Source: Amblyornis subalaris (taxonomy: Eukaryota; Chordata; Aves; Passeriformes; Ptilonorhynchidae). From it: DNA of 64,000 nt. The stretch's first letter is position 1; every line of letters starts with the position of its first letter. The stretch spans positions 2,570,198 to 2,634,197 of the forward strand of contig JACAXG010000068.1 of assembly GCA_018881555.1 (NCBI GenBank). Direction: 5' to 3'. Below the pieces are notes generated by a model. It searched no databases and had not been told where the DNA came from. It was given only the letters and a program-made list of their open reading frames with translations. Made by a program: the position numbers and the translations under genes. Of the stretch, positions 1 through 12,660 are shown in pieces.

Positions 1-1989
1 GCACCACTCANCCAAAGGAAATCAGCACATGCAGGTCTGAAATCTTAGAATGGGCATTTCTTAATAGGTATCACCTTCAAACCTGTATCTGCAAGGCACT
101 TACTTCTGTTGAGAACTCTCTCAGCCTCTGGCAGCAGCTCAGTCTGACCCTGGAATCTTTTCCCGTAGCAGAGCATTCCCATCCAGAGTTGGGTCTCCAG
201 CACAGCACACTGGCTGGTCCCAGCTCCACAGCATCCTGTGGTTTCCTCCCAGTGCCCTCAAGGCTACTTCCAGTTTTGACAGCCTGTAAAGGTGAGGCTG
301 NTAGCTGGAAGGACTTGACTTTGAGGCAGAGGAAGCTGCCTGGATGGCTGGTCCAGCCCTGTGGGACAAACCAGGCAGGGAGAGAGAACCCCCTTGGTGT
401 TACTGGGGAAGGGACCGCTCCTGATGTGAGCCCTGCACACACCATTGATTTGTTCTCCTGTGAGAATGCAAGACCAAAACCTGTTTACAGCGATGGTGTG
501 AATTGTTGTGACTGAATAGAGCAGGAGAAGCTGGCAGAGCCATGGTGTTTCTGACTTGCAGTGAAATCCAGGGCAGTTTAGTCAGTTATGTGTAGAACAG
601 CACTGGTGCTGGGCAANTTCATGTCCTTCAAGTGTTGTAGCAACAGTAGCCACGAGATTTGTGTAAAAAGAAAGCAATTATTCTTGCTTTCTAGAGGGAA
701 ATATTGAAGTGGGGAATTTGGAAAGATCAGGTTATGTTCCGAAATGATCACAGAAAGCTCCAGTGGCAAAATGTCTAAGCTGTTGGGTTTTTTTTTCTAA
801 TAGGCCAAGGAAAGTAGATTCCTAGTCTTGTGCTCCGTGCATTGGAATAAAAAGTTGATCTTTTACATCTACGTTAGAGTTTACAGTAGTGTGTCAGGCC
901 NTTTGTGAGGAGGAGGAGCAGAGTCAGCACACTCCTGTCTGAGCTGGCTGTCGTGTTGCCAGGGGNTGGTGTGTGCACGCTGCTGCACAAAGCCATGGGG
1001 ACACCTAACCCNCTATGTCTTAAATATGGTCCTCCATTAGACCACTTAAACATTCTTTTTTGAGTCTAAGGCTCACCAGAAGAGCAGCTGTATTTAATTC
1101 CTGTCTGCATTGGATCAGAGAATGTTTAAATGAAGGGCCTGGCAGGACATAAAACCAGACTGGAACCTGCCTCCTGTGGAGACTTGGGACACTTGGGCCG
1201 CTTTGGTTGCACAGGAAAAGCGTTGTGCAAAAAGCTAAAATGAGAACTTGAAGCAGAATCTAATTACCCATTTTTCAGTCATAAGTCACTTGTTTGCATC
1301 CAGCTTTACATCTATTGCTGAATGTGCTGCTTTCAACCTCGCTGACATTTCATTCAACTTGAGATGTGGATTTGAACTAAATATTAACATTTCAGGGACT
1401 GTCAGTAAATCTTATTTTGCATTACTTCCATCTTTCTAATTAACAATACTATTCGGGGTCTGTGGGAGGGGACACAGGATTGTATGAACATACATTCAAT
1501 AAGCAAGCGCTGAATGCATTAATCAGGATTTTTCATAGCTTAAGAAAGTCTGCTGGGATTCTTCTCTCAGGTGTGAACTCACTTTGCCCTTGNTTACTGG
1601 GAGCATTGCTGGAAAGTGCCAACAGTTCTGCCCGTGCTGGAGACTCCCACTCCCATGTGAGGGGTGAGGCTGTATGAAGAATAATATTCTTTAGAAGTGT
1701 TTTGCCCTGAATCACTCATACTTTGTGTTAATAATTATCTTGTCACTATTGATATCAGCCTACAAAGAAACAGAACTTTCCACTACTCCAATCTTTGTCA
1801 TCTTATTACTTTGTTGACCATGACCTTGAACATTTACAGGATTCTGAACAGGGTAGGGTTGAGACTTATTCTTGCTCTATGCCCTCGTAGCTCTCATTAA
1901 CAGCTACAGTTTGAGGTCAGTCACTAAACCACTTATTTAATCCATGTGGTGACTAGAATATGGGGATTGAAGGAAGAATTTAGGCACAG
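1..1989. other. Non-coding stretch, nothing recognised
   Basis: No coding exon, RNA gene or repeat could be recognised here. Open frames are below about 125 codons, overlap on both strands, and encode nothing recognisable. Composition is mixed and moderately AT-rich, with seven isolated ambiguous bases. Confidence 0.6.
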
Positions 1990-2640
1990 CCGAGTCAGAA
2001 GTCTTGGAGAAGTCCAAGCTCACTTTATTATCACAGCTGCTTCTATCAATCAGTCTTGTAATCTGGCCAAAAAAAGATAAGTGTGGTTTGTTTAAACCAA
2101 TTTTCCATGAAACATCCCAATTGTAGTTCTAGTCTGCGATTCTTTATTGACAGTTCATGAATACACCATTTATTATTTTGTCAGTTATTAAGGCTAGGCT
2201 AGCTGGTCCACAGTGCTCTGGAGTCACCCCTAACTCTTTTCAAATGGAAATTATGTTGGCAATCCTGCAACTTTTGGCATTTACGAGGTTGTTTGCCATG
2301 ATGTATTAAAAAAGTTAACAGTGCGCTGGTTCCTTTAAAACTCTTTGGTCTCTGTTATCTTGNCCTGTTGATTTAATTTTATTTTTTGTTTCTTTTTACC
2401 TTTGGCAGACAGCCGGAGACAATGCAGATGACTTAGTTGCTTNATGATAAGTCATCTGATCAAACCAAGCAGAGCCACAACTCTGTTAAACTCTCTGATC
2501 TAGCTGTAACANTTAGGGGATGTTTACATACATCAGCGTCTTTTGTTTCAACAAGTATCTGTGAAACACTCCTGCTTTTTCAGTGTCTCCATGTATAGTT
2601 TTGATGTTTGTATTTAGCAATGAATGAATGCCTGCATATA
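1990..2640 (-). mobile_element. Ancient CR1 LINE fragment (internal ORF2 region), crocodile/turtle type
   Basis: The plus strand reads as the reverse complement of an internal part of an old CR1 reverse-transcriptase ORF. It matches, in order, blocks I remember from the abundant crocodilian/turtle CR1 family: the 'agtcttggagaagtcc' block near 1995-2015, 'cttgtaatctggccaaaaaa' near 2055-2075, 'ttttccatgaaac' near 2100, 'cctttaaaactctt' near 2331-2344 with 'ctgttgattta' after it, and a decaying block near 2560-2600. Small indels and stops are scattered throughout, so no frame survives and no 3' end is present. CR1 elements copy themselves through RNA by target-primed reverse transcription; this copy is dead. 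The match is from memory, not a search, and the right-hand boundary is soft, since resemblance fades after about 2600. Confidence 0.6.
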
Positions 2641-5600
2641 GGGGCTTTGGTGCTGTTTCTTATTAATANATTGCTTAGTTACTGTCTGTTGATCTTCTGT
2701 TTATTCCATCAGCCTCCTGTTCTCAGTTTTTAAGACTTCTTTAAATTTTTTTTTTTATCTTTAAAACAGGAATTTTTTTTTTGGCCAGCATATCGTTCTT
2801 TTAAATTATTGTTTGTGTAATTACAGCATCCACTGAAAGTCCCTGAACAATTCATAATTTTTAAGGATACTTTCATTATTGAACTTGATGCTCCTGGTCA
2901 GTTATTAGTCTGAGTCTTTGGTGAAAAAACCTGCAAACTATAGTCGCTATATTAATGACTGTTTGAATTCTCCTGGCTTTAATCTTTCAGCCCTATGAGC
3001 TGCGGCACTGGTAATTTCCTTTGCTTGTAAAGCTCTTGGTTTTAAGATACTTCAAGTATATTTGTACAGGCAGAANTATCTGCCTCCAACAAAGAACCTG
3101 GGTGAAAGGAAAGGTTTAAAGTGGAGGTGATGTGATCAAGCACTAAATTGTCTTCACCAACAATTAAGTGNAACAGCACCTAATGGCAGGCCAGGCAGGA
3201 TGAGCCCGAGGACAATTCCTGCTATCACTGTCTGACTTAATATTTCATGCACAAAGTTTCAATTAAAGGGAATGCTGGTNTTTTTTCTTTCAGCCATATT
3301 CTCTCATTGCCTTTCCCCTCCCACTGCTCAAGTCTGAGTCCACCCTGTGGGTGTTGCTGTGCTCCAGCTGCTCTGAGGCACAGCAGAAATGTACCCACTC
3401 GAGATGTATCTTTGTTTTCTCGTTGTGGTCTCTCACCCAAGCTCTAATTGCCCCGGAACACTAACGAGTGTGTCATCAGACCTCCCTGTGATAGTGGCAA
3501 ATGTTATATTCATTTTATAGACGGGGAATATATCTGAGCAGGCTTGCANTGATTTCATCAGAGGAACCGGGGTGAAAATTTTCATTTTTGCTGTTTTTTA
3601 AAACGGAGCCNTTCATACAGGCTCATCCTTTGCTTATTTTTATAGTAAACCCNTTTTCAAGAAAAGGGATGCTGTACAGCATCCAGCAAGTTCAGATACA
3701 GACATATTTNGAAACAGGGATACTGTCAAGTTTCAAGTGAGCAGGAAGTCAAATTGTGAGGAGCCAAAGAGCAGCACAAGGGTGCAGAGATGTGAGCAAA
3801 AAAGCCTCAAGTGTATTTTGAAGATACCAGGGAGAGATGATAACAATTACTNGGAGCAGGTATGCTGGAGCTGGCTGATGTGAGTTGAAGCAGCTCATGC
3901 TGAAGCCTCTGCAGGATAAATTCNCTGTTCTGAAGATGGCTCTATTGCCAGTTGCTCTGTGCCAACACTTAGGCCAAGGGCAAAGAGAATGCTTTTCATA
4001 CTTTTTCATGCTTTTATGGTTTTTGGTGTGGCAATGTTTCTGCTTATGACCATTTCTGGTAAATTGGAACACAGGCTCTTTTTCTGTTCTAAGTNGTTAG
4101 CAGAATTCTTACATAGACAGGGTATAGATGCTTACCAGATTTTTGGGCAGGGTACACCACCAACTANTGCAATACTGGAGCTTATAATGGACTACCTTCT
4201 TAATCATTGTTTAAAAACTCCAAAATACAAAATGTACGAGTGCATTAATAGCTTTGCTGAAGCTAAGGCTTTAGTAATCTACTCTTCAGCTGCTTCCCAG
4301 ACTGTTGGGAACACCAGGTCTACAGCTCTGGGACCTCTCCATCCACAGTAGCTGCTTCCTCAGGCTAGGTGTAGGGTTTTTGGNTGTGTTACCACAGCTG
4401 AGGTCTGACAGGAGTTTGCTGTGTTAGTCTCTCTGTTTATCCGTGTGAACTGGAGCTGAGCAGATGTAAAGTACACCTTGCACACCCATTCTCAGTAATC
4501 CTGAGAGAAGAGGCCTTCAGACTCCNTGATTTCTTACAATCTTTTGAAGACTTGCAAATGGAGAGAAATTGTGCTGACTGTTCATGTACTTGGTGAGTCA
4601 AACTAATCACACAGCAGGTAAATTATTACCGTGTTTCTGACAGTGATTTTGGCAGTAGCAAGAGTAGGAAGGTGTGGATTTCCTTGTTTTTCCCCAAGCT
4701 TTGCCTGCAGACTGTCCTGTCACCCACCCTGTGTGCCTCACTCCTGTGAATCTGTGATATACACAGTTCAAACCCTGCACNTCCAGTCCCTCAGTATTTC
4801 TGAGGGTGTCTGTCTCTGTTGCTCCTTACCAAAAACCTTCANTATCTTTTGGAAGGACTGCTCTTGACTGAAGGCCTCAAGAGCCCAATCTTCAAGACGA
4901 TCCCTTATGGAAGTCCTTCAGCATCCCGGGAAAGACTTTTTACAAATGTCCTGTCATCACTTCAGATTCACTTCTGACAAGAAGCCACAAGGGCCTCATT
5001 CATAAAAGCCTTGCACATCACATTATATGCCCACAGTTACTGTAGACATTTCTGGGCTGCAATAAACTTGTGTGACAGAAACCATTCTTCCTTTTTACAG
5101 ATGACATCCTCAAATTGCTGGGTCCTATTCTCCATCGCTTTGCACCTCAGCTGGTCTCATCCAGTTATGCNAACTCCTACCAGCTTGGAGCAGGAGCATT
5201 TCATCCTCCTGCCCAGGAGAGTTGATGCGGCAGCAGTGAAAGGCAGTGGAGAATTAGTGATATAGCTGCAGTCTTCTCCCAAAGTGAACATTTCAAAGTC
5301 GATCGTNCCAGACATAAACGAAGGTGTGGGATTTGAAGGTGGCTTGGATGAATGCTTTACATTTTGTGTGACCTCTAAAAATGAAGAGACAAACTTGGTG
5401 CAGAGTCACAAGTTGCAGAGCAGTAATTAGCAGGGGAAGGGTCAGCCTGTTTGTCAAAAGTACAAAATTAGATTAGAGAAGGCATTTTGGCCATGGGGCC
5501 TTCCTTAGGCTAAAGAAGAACAGGATGTTGTTTAGTTTTGCTGTGTCCTAGTTTCACCATGCCCTGAGGAAGACCCCCAAGGCTGAAGCCTTATTTCTAA

Positions 5601-8600
5601 TTGTTTTATAAATGGCTTTTTCTTCCCTTTTTGGCATTCGAGATGACACCAATGTTGAACAGGAGAGTTTCCGTTGGACAGGCGCTTCCTGAACAAAGGA
5701 AGAATATTCNGTATTTAAATAGTCACTAATTTGTTGAGATTTTCTAGTTTTCTTCCACATTCTTTTTTCCTTGCTAGGCCAATTGTATGGCTTGTCTCAC
5801 ATTTTAAGTGGTCTGTATGAATATCTTGCCCAGAAAGACTAAATGACTTAGAGGATGTGTTTTGTTTCCTTTGTGCCCACTGGATAAATTGGTTATTTGG
5901 AAAACTGAATTTTATACCAGCATCTATGTGACTTTTAATGCTTTTTTTAAGATGCCTGCACAGTAGGCACGGGGTCTGGCTATAGTGGTGGGTAAGGTGG
6001 GATTTACTTTTCCTAGCTGTTAATATTAANCCATGACTGATACCTGCTCCTGTGTAGGAAATTGCTAAGGGTATTTTATGGCAGAGTCTTTGTCTCATGA
6101 GAAAGTGAGTAGTTTTAAGAAGCTGAAACATCCAGGATTCCTAAATTTGTGCTGCAACTGTGGAAATACAACCACTGTCTTCAGAACTTGGTGATAGGCA
6201 AAAGATCTAGAAATTCTGAATATGGGGGGGACAATGTGTAACTTCCATGTATGTAATAAAAGTAGTCACTAAAATATGGTAAATTAATTTCTAACAAGTT
6301 GTGAGATATTAGCTTATTATCTTAGATTATTTTAAATCCTCTATGTCTTTGGAAACTCTAGAACATCTGAATGTGCATTTTGTGTTTTCCATATACTTTG
6401 ATCTCCTTTTTTAATGAAAGGTCTGTTCCCAGTACTTGAGACCTCAGTAACTATAATGATTTGAATTGTTAAGATGTTACCTGTTTAATTGTTATTAAAA
6501 TGCCTCACTTTTTTTCATTTTGCCTTTACAAACTGTTTGGTATTTGACAATTTTCTATTTTTTTTTTTTCTTAAATGCATTTTCTAAATCACCTTGTTGC
6601 TGCTTTGCCTGCAACTACTCTTAGGTCAGGTTTTTGTGTCATCGGTCACTGTGTGANGTAGCCCATCTATACAGCAACACTTGGAAAAGTGAAACTTTTG
6701 GGGAAAACACTTCCACTACCTTTTCCTTCTTTGACTGTAAATGGGCATACTGAAAGGGAACTTCCTTTCTCAGACTGGAATTGTTAGAACTGGCTGTCTC
6801 CATAATATTGTACTGACTAGAGAAACGTGCCTGGATTTTACACTTCTATTGAAATATTTTTAAGCTTTAGGGGAGTATTTCTGACTACCAGCTGACAATC
6901 CTTTTAGAGACTAAGGTAAGCACCTTCCCAGAAGCACAGTTCACCAGTTTTTGTGTAGGCACAGCTTTTCTGGGACTTTCCCCTGGTGAAAAGCAGCGTG
7001 GACAGGCTCCTTTGTAACATTTATTGAGCAGCACGCAAAAATTACTGCCACAATTACAAGCTGAAATACAAAATAAGGTGAAGTAAAAGCCAGAATCAAC
7101 GTGAACTGATGCTACATCATATAAAAATGTGTTGTGCATTGCCCAGCATGTCGGGCTGTCCTTTGGGAGGAATGACTTCCACAGGGTCGAGACAGCTGTG
7201 GGTGAAAACTGCCCTGCCAGCCCTTAGTGCATTTACAGCAGATATTTATAGAGTGCTTAGATCTGTAAATAGAGGGCATAGGAAAACACTGAGTATAAAA
7301 ATATTATCAAAGATTAAATGGATCCTGGTGCTTAATGAATCTAGTAACCAGCTTTACAACCTTTTTTTTAAAATGCATTTTGACATAAATGTAGTTCTCT
7401 AATAAGTGGGAAGGAACTCCAAATGTTGCCTCAAGCTATTGTGGCAGATCCGGACTGATGCAGCCAAGTAAGCNTGAGGATTTGGAGGTCAGGGATTGGA
7501 GTTTTTTCATGGGTTTTGCATTTTATTTAGAAACATACCCAAAGGCATCAGTGACTTTAAGGCTCAGAGGGGTCATTAGACAGTATTATCTGATTCCTGT
7601 CTAAGTGGGACCATATAAAAGTATCCAATCCCCACNTTTTGAAGAGATACAGAGGTTCGAAACTTGGATGTCAGGATCACCCAGCCCTTCCCNACGTTGC
7701 CTGGAGGGATTGGCATCTGACTGTTTCTCAGTATAGAAAATGTCAGCTACTGTTACGTAATTCATTGTTTCTCTTCTGGCTNCTACTAGTTGGAGATGAC
7801 TTTGGTGAGAGGTTTTGTTCAGAATAATAGCAAAAGGGTGACATTAAAAATAATAGATTTAAATCAATAGGGAAACCTGGTCTGAACATCCAGGAAAAGG
7901 TGCTGGCACTGCACCTTACTTGGAGGCCAAAGAATCTCCTTGAGGGAGCCATGGAGTCCCNATTTCTTGAGCTGTTGACAAGCAGACTGGGTGGAGTATG
8001 GCCAGGAGCAAAGCTGCTGCTGTAGAAAATCCCCTCACAAGCTTGTCTGAGGCTAAAACCCTGAAGGGGCTGTCTGGGGGGAAGAAATCCATGTCTAGGG
8101 ACTGCCAAGCTGATGTGACACCCGCAGAATTGGTGAGCTGTGCTCAGGCAAGATGGGATCTGCTGGTCACATTGGCTCCCTGTCACCAAGGCGTGACTGA
8201 AGGACCTTGTCCTTCCCGGGAGCAGTGGGCAGATGGAGATGGGGGAACTGGGCACACTGAGGACTTCCCTTCAAAGGATGGATTGCCATGGGCTGCCATG
8301 GCCTCAGGAAGTGGCAGGTCCCCAAAGGACAGACCCATCTGTCTCNCCATGCATTTGCCTTGATTGGAACAGGTGCAGTTTGCTCCCCTAAACATCCCAA
8401 AGTCTTTTTTAGGTTTGAANATATGGGTTTTGGTGATATTTTTGATTAATCTGAGCAGTGTCAGCACAGCCCAGAGATGTGTGCTGTAGTGACTGCCCAG
8501 GTGGTCACTGGCTCACCCTGACACCACACTTGAGCCCAAACTTCATTTCTATCAAGCGTGAGAAGTCAAGACTAAGCTCTGCCTCAAACCATTCTATTTT

Positions 8601-9601
8601 TNATTTTCTCTTTGCTCAACACCTGACCTAAGACCGCCATAGCTCTCGAGTAGGGTCTGTGTGTGCTACAGGTGTGCAGAGGAAAATAATAACATTCAAA
8701 CCTGCAGGATGGGGAAAAGAAAATCATTATAGTTATGTTGAATGTATTGTTCGTAGTGGAGAGAGGGAACTGCAGTTCGTGGTGGGAAGAGTAGTTTAAC
8801 CAAGGACNGCAGCCTTTGGGGCAAAAGTCAGGGATTTGGGCACCTGAGCTACTGTTCTTGGGCAGTGCTGTAGCAGTACAAGAGATGTAATTCAGTATTG
8901 AACTGACTCTTTAGCCAATCACTCTGCTTCACTAGAACACAGTGAAATGTTTAAACTTGCTTCAAACTGAAGGGGGAACAANGTGTTTCCTTCTCCCTGC
9001 CCTCCATGCATGTGTAAGTCTTCAATTTGGTTGAAATTGCTTGGGTGAAGGTAGAAAAATTGCTTTTTCATGAAAGTTTCCTAAGCAGCCAAACTGTTAN
9101 AGCCAAAATGCCTAAACTCTGGCAAAGGAAACACAGGATAGACCTGTGTATCTGTTTGAATAATCTCTGTAAGAAGAGTGAGGTTCTTCCTAAAGGCTGA
9201 AGGGAAGATGTTTGGGCCACTGGCCAAAACTAACAGAAAGTTCATATTTTTCCAGATTTGTGAAAAATGAAAAATTTTATGCTTCTGCTTCAATTTATTT
9301 TTGTTGCAATTCATCACTAAAGCAAAATGTGCTATTTATTGCCTAAGAGTGTTTTTCCTACAGGCACGGCATAATATCTTTACCAAAAAGTTTAGCATCT
9401 GTGAGTTAAAAATGCATATGAGGATTTACTTTTTGTTCCCTTGGTGAATACTGCTGCTGTTCTTATCTGAAAAACTGCTTTTTGCATTGACAGAAATGGT
9501 GAAAAATGACCCAATTTCCACTTATTTACACAAACTAGCTTTAGTTCCACACTTGACTTACAAACATAGATCACAGTACCACAGTATTTAAGCTCAGGCT
9601 T
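2641..9601. other. Long non-coding stretch, nothing recognised
   Basis: No exon or RNA gene is supported. The longest frames, near 5715-6131 (minus) and 7743-8255 (minus), have no recognisable domain and are interrupted or overlapped by frames on the other strand. The region is AT-rich with short T-runs near 2749-2757 and 6559-6570. It is also the part of the window richest in isolated ambiguous bases. Confidence 0.55.
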
Positions 9602-9660
9602 AACTTTACACTTGTGAATAGCTTTATTGACTTCAGTGGAGCTGCTTGTGTAGAAAGCTG
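9602..9660. repeat. Degraded palindromic short repeat (MITE-like), archosaur/turtle type
   Basis: The centre reads 'attgacttcagtggagc', the core of a palindromic repeat family common in turtles and crocodiles, where 'attgacttcaatgg' sits between inverted arms. The left flank (ctttacacttgtgaatagct) and the right flank (agctgcttgtgtagaaag) are imperfect reverse complements of each other, as expected for an old non-autonomous DNA transposon or foldback element. The family name is not assigned and the resemblance is from memory. Confidence 0.4.
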
Positions 9661-10455
9661 GGGATGTCATTAGGTGTTCAGCAGTTTGGGTTACAGAAAG
9701 GTGGAGTGGCCTTGTCTGGAGAGCCCTGGACGTGTTGTGCACTCCCAGCTTGGATCTGCCAAAGGCTTCCTTTAGAATCAAAAATTAATTACTTTGTGTG
9801 CCATGGTTCCCATTTCCACCNCAGTCCCCAGTTTCTTCTTGCTCTTTTCTGGTCTTTAGGTTATTCTGACCATAAATTCTGTAAGATGGAAAATTTCTTG
9901 GTGAAAAACACCAAGAAATGTCAGGTATTGAGTGTGTGTAGAAGCGNCAGTAGGAAAGGTGGTTTCTTTCTGTGTATCCCTGTTCTATTCCATTTCTTTT
10001 CNATGTAGAGTGTGTGTGTCTGCTTGGTGAGGCTTGTTCCCTCTTTCAGGTATAAATATTGTGCAGTGCCTGATGCAATGAAACCCTGCTCCCCTCAGGA
10101 ACACAGATACACTTTTAATTTCCCCTCTGTGACTGTCATTAGGGGAGCTCTGGTTTTATTTTTACCAAATACCAAACTTAGAAAGTTAAAAGTTTAATAA
10201 AATAATAAATCTAGTTCAAATTGAGCTTGAAATACTGAAGTACCTCTGTANTCACTTACATGATTTTCCCTATTAATCCAACAAATGTCTTTCTTCAGTA
10301 AGCAATTCTGTTTCCTGTTTTTCACCCTCATCCACAATAAGCACCTCCATTTGTTTCTTCTTTTCCTTCTAGCCTAAAGATAATTCATTAAAGTAGCTCT
10401 CCCTCCCCCTTTTTTTGATCCACCTCTCCACCTCCTAACACCCCCCTAAAAAACA
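9661..10455. other. Non-coding stretch, nothing recognised
   Basis: AT-rich sequence without a supported exon. A pyrimidine-rich patch lies near 10398-10447. Nothing else was recognised. Confidence 0.5.
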
Positions 10456-10880
10456 CCATCAATATTTCATAAACTTACAGTGACAAATGTATTTTAATGT
10501 GGTCCACAGAGAACCTGAGATTGATTGGCCTCTCAGAAATATGACACGTTTCAAAGCAGGATATTCATGGAGTGTTTTAGTGCCTACATTAGTCAGGGAG
10601 AAGCAGCGCCTGAATTTATCATAGTTATGGCTTTCTCGGTATCCATTTTCTTTTAGCCGCTGACAGCAAGTATCTGAATGGTCCCTATTGATTGGCTTTG
10701 TGGTTCTGTCTTTAAAATGCATTGGCTGTGGGGGTTTTCAGATCAAATTAAGCCTCGGCTTCCTGGAGCTCGTGCTTATCTACAGCGCGCGTGCGGACGA
10801 GGCTGGCTCCATTCATGCTGATCCCCATTCACAAGGGCGCGCGGGAAGGGAGGCCCGGAACCTCCGCTGATAGCGTGGGG
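10456..10880. promoter_or_regulatory. Candidate conserved regulatory element with adjoining CpG cluster
   Basis: About 300 bp of balanced, non-repetitive, N-free sequence (10460-10770) runs into a short CpG cluster at about 10788-10880, with roughly 11 CpGs in under 100 bp, including two CGCGCG runs. CpG is otherwise scarce nearby. The body contains two 'gattgg' boxes (inverted CCAAT; near 10521 and 10689) and no open frame that looks like an exon. This style of sequence is typical of vertebrate conserved non-coding elements, but that label is an inference from texture; no alignment was possible. A small unannotated promoter is the alternative. Confidence 0.3.
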
Positions 10881-11903
10881 GGACTGAGCCCTCTTTGAGA
10901 GCAAACAGCCCAGAATTCCAGAAGGAAGCAGCAAGGAAGGATGGGGACAGGAAGCACCTACTGCCTCTGCTTGGGTGCCAACGGACTGCGCGCTCTTGGC
11001 GGAACTGGGTCTTGGGAGAAAGCTGAGAGTTCCCACATCTTCAGCGCTGCTGGGAATCCCTAATCACAAGGAGCATTGTCTGATGGGCTGTGCCAATAGT
11101 CTGTGCTGCTCTTGTCTCACTCTGAGCAGGAGACTCGTGTGTCACTTGATATCCTGCCTGCAGTGCTCCATCCTCCATGCAGACAATCCCAGTATCAATG
11201 CAGAGGTGGGAGTGAATTTTCAATATGGTCACCAAATTTTAAGACTGCAAAGGAAATGGTTTTCATGCTGAAAGAGGCTACTGCATTATTTCAAATTTTG
11301 TCCCAAAGAAAATTTTAATTTCACTCTGTAAATTTCAATATAGCTCAAATGAATCAGATACTTTNGTTGTGTAATGTATCTAGAAAGTTTTAAAAGTTAT
11401 AGCCTGCCACCACCTTTTTTTTTCCTCTCAAATACATTGATCATANTTATGAAAAACTTTGAAGGACTCAAAGATAAGTTTTATGACTCTGCCTTTGTAA
11501 ATACATAATTTCTTACTAATAACCTTTTTCTTGATGTGAATTGCAAGTCTGGGGCAGAACAAATGNGAGCGGTGAACACACTTTAATTTACAGAATAGCC
11601 CTTCAGGCATCTTGCTGCATGAGATATTTGTGTGCTTGAACCATTTTCTCCACTCCTACACCCATTTCCCCTTTCAGTTTATCAGTGTCATCAATCTAAT
11701 GCTCTTCATGAGTGCAAACCCCATTGTTAAAGAGCAAGCNGAATAATTAACTCTTGGGTTATGCCTCAGCACATGGTTCCACTTGGCTTCAGATTTTACT
11801 CTGATCTTTTTACAACAGGAACTTACAGGAGTTTCAGCAGTGACTAAATGCAGGTGGAAAATCGGAATGGTTGGATTCATTAGGAGGGCAGAGAGATGGC
11901 TTG
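10881..11903. other. Non-coding stretch, nothing recognised
   Basis: Single-copy sequence. Short frames overlap on both strands between 10975 and 11318, with no recognisable protein. No repeat was recognised. Confidence 0.5.
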
Positions 11904-12660
11904 TTCATAGGTTCATGGAATTTGAGGCCAAGAGGGACCCCTGGATTTCCCCTCTGACTCCNTGTGTATCGTAGGCCATTGCATTTTTTCTGGTTACCAC
12001 AGTATTGATTCCAATAACTTTTGTGCTTGACTACAGTGTAACTTGTGTCTGTCTAAAACAGGTATTCCAGACAGCATCCATTTCTTGATTTGAATGTATC
12101 AAAAGCTGGAGAATACCCCACAGTGTTAAAAAAAAGTGCCTAGTTTTAAATTTAAATCAGTCTGGCTTCAGTTTCCAGCCATTAGTTTTTGTTATGCCTC
12201 TCTCTGATAGATTAATGAGCCATTTAATACTCTTTGTTTTCTCCCCATGAAGGTACTTATACACTAATCAAGTTACCTCTCAATCTTTGCTGATAGGCTA
12301 AATAGATTGAGCTNTTTCAGCTCTCAGTGAGACCCCAGTTATTTGCCCCCCCAGTTGTTCACATCTTTGTTTTTCCTCAACACTCTTTAAAAAGTTGCAA
12401 CACTGCAGCTGAGCTTTGTGTGCCTTTTACCAGTCTCACCAATGTCATAAATAAAAGTATAATCACTTCATCAATCCTGCTTACTGCTCNTCTTGTTTAT
12501 ACCTCTAAAACCAACATTAGCCCCTTCTGTCACAACATTGTGCTGGGAGCTTACGTTGAGTTGCTCGTTCAGTAAATCTTTCTCCAAGTAATTTATTTGC
12601 AGGGTAGAGCCCCTCTGTTAGCATGGAAGGAGGGCATTGCCCCCTTNTTCATTTTAGAAT
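11904..12660 (-). mobile_element. Ancient CR1 LINE 3' fragment, crocodile/turtle type
   Basis: The sequence begins with the CR1 3' terminus in reverse complement ('ttcataggttcatggaat', then 'gaggccaagagggacc') and continues for about 750 bp through 3' UTR and the end of ORF2. Well-kept blocks include 'ttgatttgaat' (12088), 'ctggcttcagtttccagcca' (12162), 'gttatgcctctctctg' (12192), 'tctccccatgaaggtactta' (12240), 'caagttacctctcaatctt' (12269), 'aacattagccccttctg' (12511) and 'gctgggagcttacgttgag' (12542). All match, in order, the CR1 family abundant in crocodilians and turtles, as I remember it. The element is 5'-truncated and dead: indels break the ORF, and an extra patch interrupts the match near 12030-12055. 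The 12160-12290 block looks unusually well preserved for such an old insertion. Confidence 0.75.

Noticed and set aside
2379..2407. Acceptor-like pyrimidine tract ending in ggcag
   Set aside because: It lies within the ancient CR1 fragment and no exon-like sequence follows.
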